The position numbers were made by a program, and so were the translations under genes. From contig OZ260084.1 in assembly GCA_965284395.1 (NCBI GenBank), positions 1,860,001-1,924,000 on the forward strand: DNA of 64,000 nt. The letters are read 5' to 3'. The stretch comes from UBA6176 sp965284395. GTDB lineage: Bacteria > Verrucomicrobiota > Verrucomicrobiia > Limisphaerales > UBA9464. The notes below the pieces were generated by a model. The model ran no database searches. It was not told the origin of the DNA and saw only the letters and a list, made by a program, of their open reading frames with translations. Shown in pieces: positions 62,770 through 64,000 of this stretch (the stretch's first letter is position 1; each line of letters opens with the position of its first letter).

Positions 62770-64000
62770 ATGAACACACACACAGTCCCATGCAGTCCCG
62801 CCGGCAGCCTCCTGCCGCGCATCCGTCCGTTGATCGCCCTCGTCGCATTGCTGGCGCTTCCTGCGTCGGCATTGGCCGATACGGCCTACGGGTCCCTCAA
62901 CAACTTCGACGTCGTCAACGACACCGGCGGCAAGTGCTACGGCTTCAGCATCGAGCTCGACGACCTCAACAGCACCGACATCCAGTACACCTACGACTAC
63001 AATCACTATGGGATGCCGGTGATCTCCGAGGACCGATCGGATCCCGCCCATCCGCGCGTCTTCGTCCGTTACGAGTCGAAGAAGAACACCGATGGGTCGT
63101 TCGCCTCGTTCACCAATCCCCAGGACCCGGCTCATCCGCTCGCGCCGACCGATGGTCACGCCTTCACGGATCCTTCGGTCAACCTGGGCGGCGAACACTT
63201 CGGAGTCAGCTTTGGTCGCAACCCGAGCCGCGTGAAATACAACTGGCTCGTGGAAGACCCGGCGAATCCGGGGACGCTCATCCTCGGACCGTTGGTCACG
63301 ATCGCCACGCCGACGTTCACCTACATCCCCGCCGTGGATCCGGCCGCTGGTGCCGTGGCCCAGGTCCGCGCCGCGATTGAGCCCGAACCGCCCGAGAACG
63401 AGAACCGCGAGCAATACGGGCCTGCGGTCTGGGTCAAGATCCTCAAGACCGTCCAGAAGTCCGGCAGGAAGGTGAAGCTCGGCGACCTGATGTCCGACGA
63501 TCTCCGTCGGGACGACGACGAGACCTGGGAAGGCGATGAACAGGCCGAGACGGAGATCGAATGGCAGTTGTTCCAGCGTCGCCCGGCGAACAAGCAGCGC
63601 GAGGAGGGCGAGGACGAGATCGAGGCTGGCGACAACCTTCCCGAGGGCGACGAGATCGTGACGCGGCGATATGAGTTCTACACCTATACCGGCCCGGTGA
63701 ATCCGGAGGACGGCGAGGCGGAATGCTCGGACCTCGACAAGTGCCCGGATGCCATCGGCGCCTACATCGGCGCGCAGATGGCGGGCTTCGACCAGGCGCT
63801 GCCGCTCGGCATGCCCGACGCCCTCCAGGACGGCGAGGTTGGTGTTCCGTACGTCGATCGCAGCGTCGTCGTGGGCGGCAACACGCCTTACGTCGTGACC
63901 GTTTCCGAAGGCGAGCTTCCGGAAGGGCTGGGCATCGATCCCGTCACCGGCGTGCTCTCCGGGACGCCGACCCGCGCCGGAGTCTTCCAGTTCAAGGTTT
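62770..64000 (+). CDS. Secreted protein with putative Ig domain (partial, runs off the window)
   Basis: At least 410 codons are open to the window edge. Signal peptide MNTHTVPCSPAGSL...LIALVALLALPASALA (about 1-37). The mature N-terminus reads GSLNNFDVVNDTGGKCYGFS and IELDDLNSTDIQYTYDYNHYGM, resembling secreted proteins I know only as hypothetical. An acidic stretch (DDDETWEGDEQAETEIEW) lies near residue 255. The end in the window is a putative Ig (He_PIG-type) module: DGEVGVPYVDRSVVVGG then LPEGLGIDPVTGVLSGTPTR. Such modules are often serially repeated, so a long protein is likely. It diverges from the ECF sigma factor, and the 440-bp shared region may hold a target promoter for it. Confidence 0.82.
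   Translation, partial: MNTHTVPCSPAGSLLPRIRPLIALVALLALPASALADTAYGSLNNFDVVNDTGGKCYGFSIELDDLNSTDIQYTYDYNHYGMPVISEDRSDPAHPRVFVRYESKKNTDGSFASFTNPQDPAHPLAPTDGHAFTDPSVNLGGEHFGVSFGRNPSRVKYNWLVEDPANPGTLILGPLVTIATPTFTYIPAVDPAAGAVAQVRAAIEPEPPENENREQYGPAVWVKILKTVQKSGRKVKLGDLMSDDLRRDDDETWEGDEQAETEIEWQLFQRRPANKQREEGEDEIEAGDNLPEGDEIVTRRYEFYTYTGPVNPEDGEAECSDLDKCPDAIGAYIGAQMAGFDQALPLGMPDALQDGEVGVPYVDRSVVVGGNTPYVVTVSEGELPEGLGIDPVTGVLSGTPTRAGVFQFKV

Overview
This is a 64 kb window of GC-rich bacterial chromosome that reads as a member of the PVC superphylum, most likely a soil or freshwater verrucomicrobium of the Limisphaerales/Pedosphaera kind. The assignment is inferred from gene families, not from a marker gene. 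The clues are a ThuA domain fused to a PVC-type dehydrogenase propeller and a C-terminal cytochrome c, prepilin-like proteins with a GFTLIELL N-terminus, several ECF sigma factors and eukaryote-like Ser/Thr kinases carrying WD40 or TPR tails, LVIVD and PQQ-like beta-propellers, and many short dispersed hairpin repeats. No rRNA, tRNA or CRISPR array was seen.

Layout. 1-9.8 kb: a truncated cytochrome/sugar-dehydrogenase gene, a six-unit tandem hairpin repeat that runs into the sbcC stop codon, then the minus-strand run Rpn-like nuclease, sbcD, a gutted DUF4143 ATPase, sbcC, and on the plus strand a prepilin-like gene. 9.8-16.3 kb: a DUF4143 ATPase between direct repeats and hairpins, then the giant ThuA/propeller/cytochrome gene. 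16.4-22 kb: an insertion-sequence hot spot. A 2107-bp element with 12-bp inverted ends and a 6-bp target duplication splits a small kinase-fold gene, and a 2110-bp ISAs1-type element with a DruA (DUF4338) domain and a 10-bp target duplication lies next to it. 22-31.6 kb: kup potassium transporter, an HI0933-like flavoprotein, and a coupled H-NOX / hybrid histidine kinase / glycosyltransferase operon. 31.7-34.9 kb: PQQ-like propeller, a prepilin-like gene and debris of related genes among hairpin repeats.

35-49.3 kb is the most unusual region: one plus-strand run in which an ECF sigma factor, a Ser/Thr kinase with WD40 tail, and three very large predicted secreted proteins (1554, 1166 and 781 residues) are tightly spaced or overlap at ATGA junctions. 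The two larger secreted proteins were not recognised. This is the best candidate for an undescribed system.

49.5-62.3 kb is minus strand: metH, a second copy of the Rpn-like nuclease, a kinase with TPR tail, a cut-off antibiotic-biosynthesis-monooxygenase fragment, a LVIVD-repeat secreted protein and an ECF sigma factor. The window ends inside a plus-strand secreted protein with a putative Ig domain.

How the genes fit together: most products are envelope or extracytoplasmic proteins (cytochromes, propellers, prepilin-like proteins, giant secreted proteins) governed by sigma/kinase signalling, set in a genome strewn with two-hairpin repeats, IS elements and gene remnants. Housekeeping islands (sbcCD, kup, metH) sit between them.
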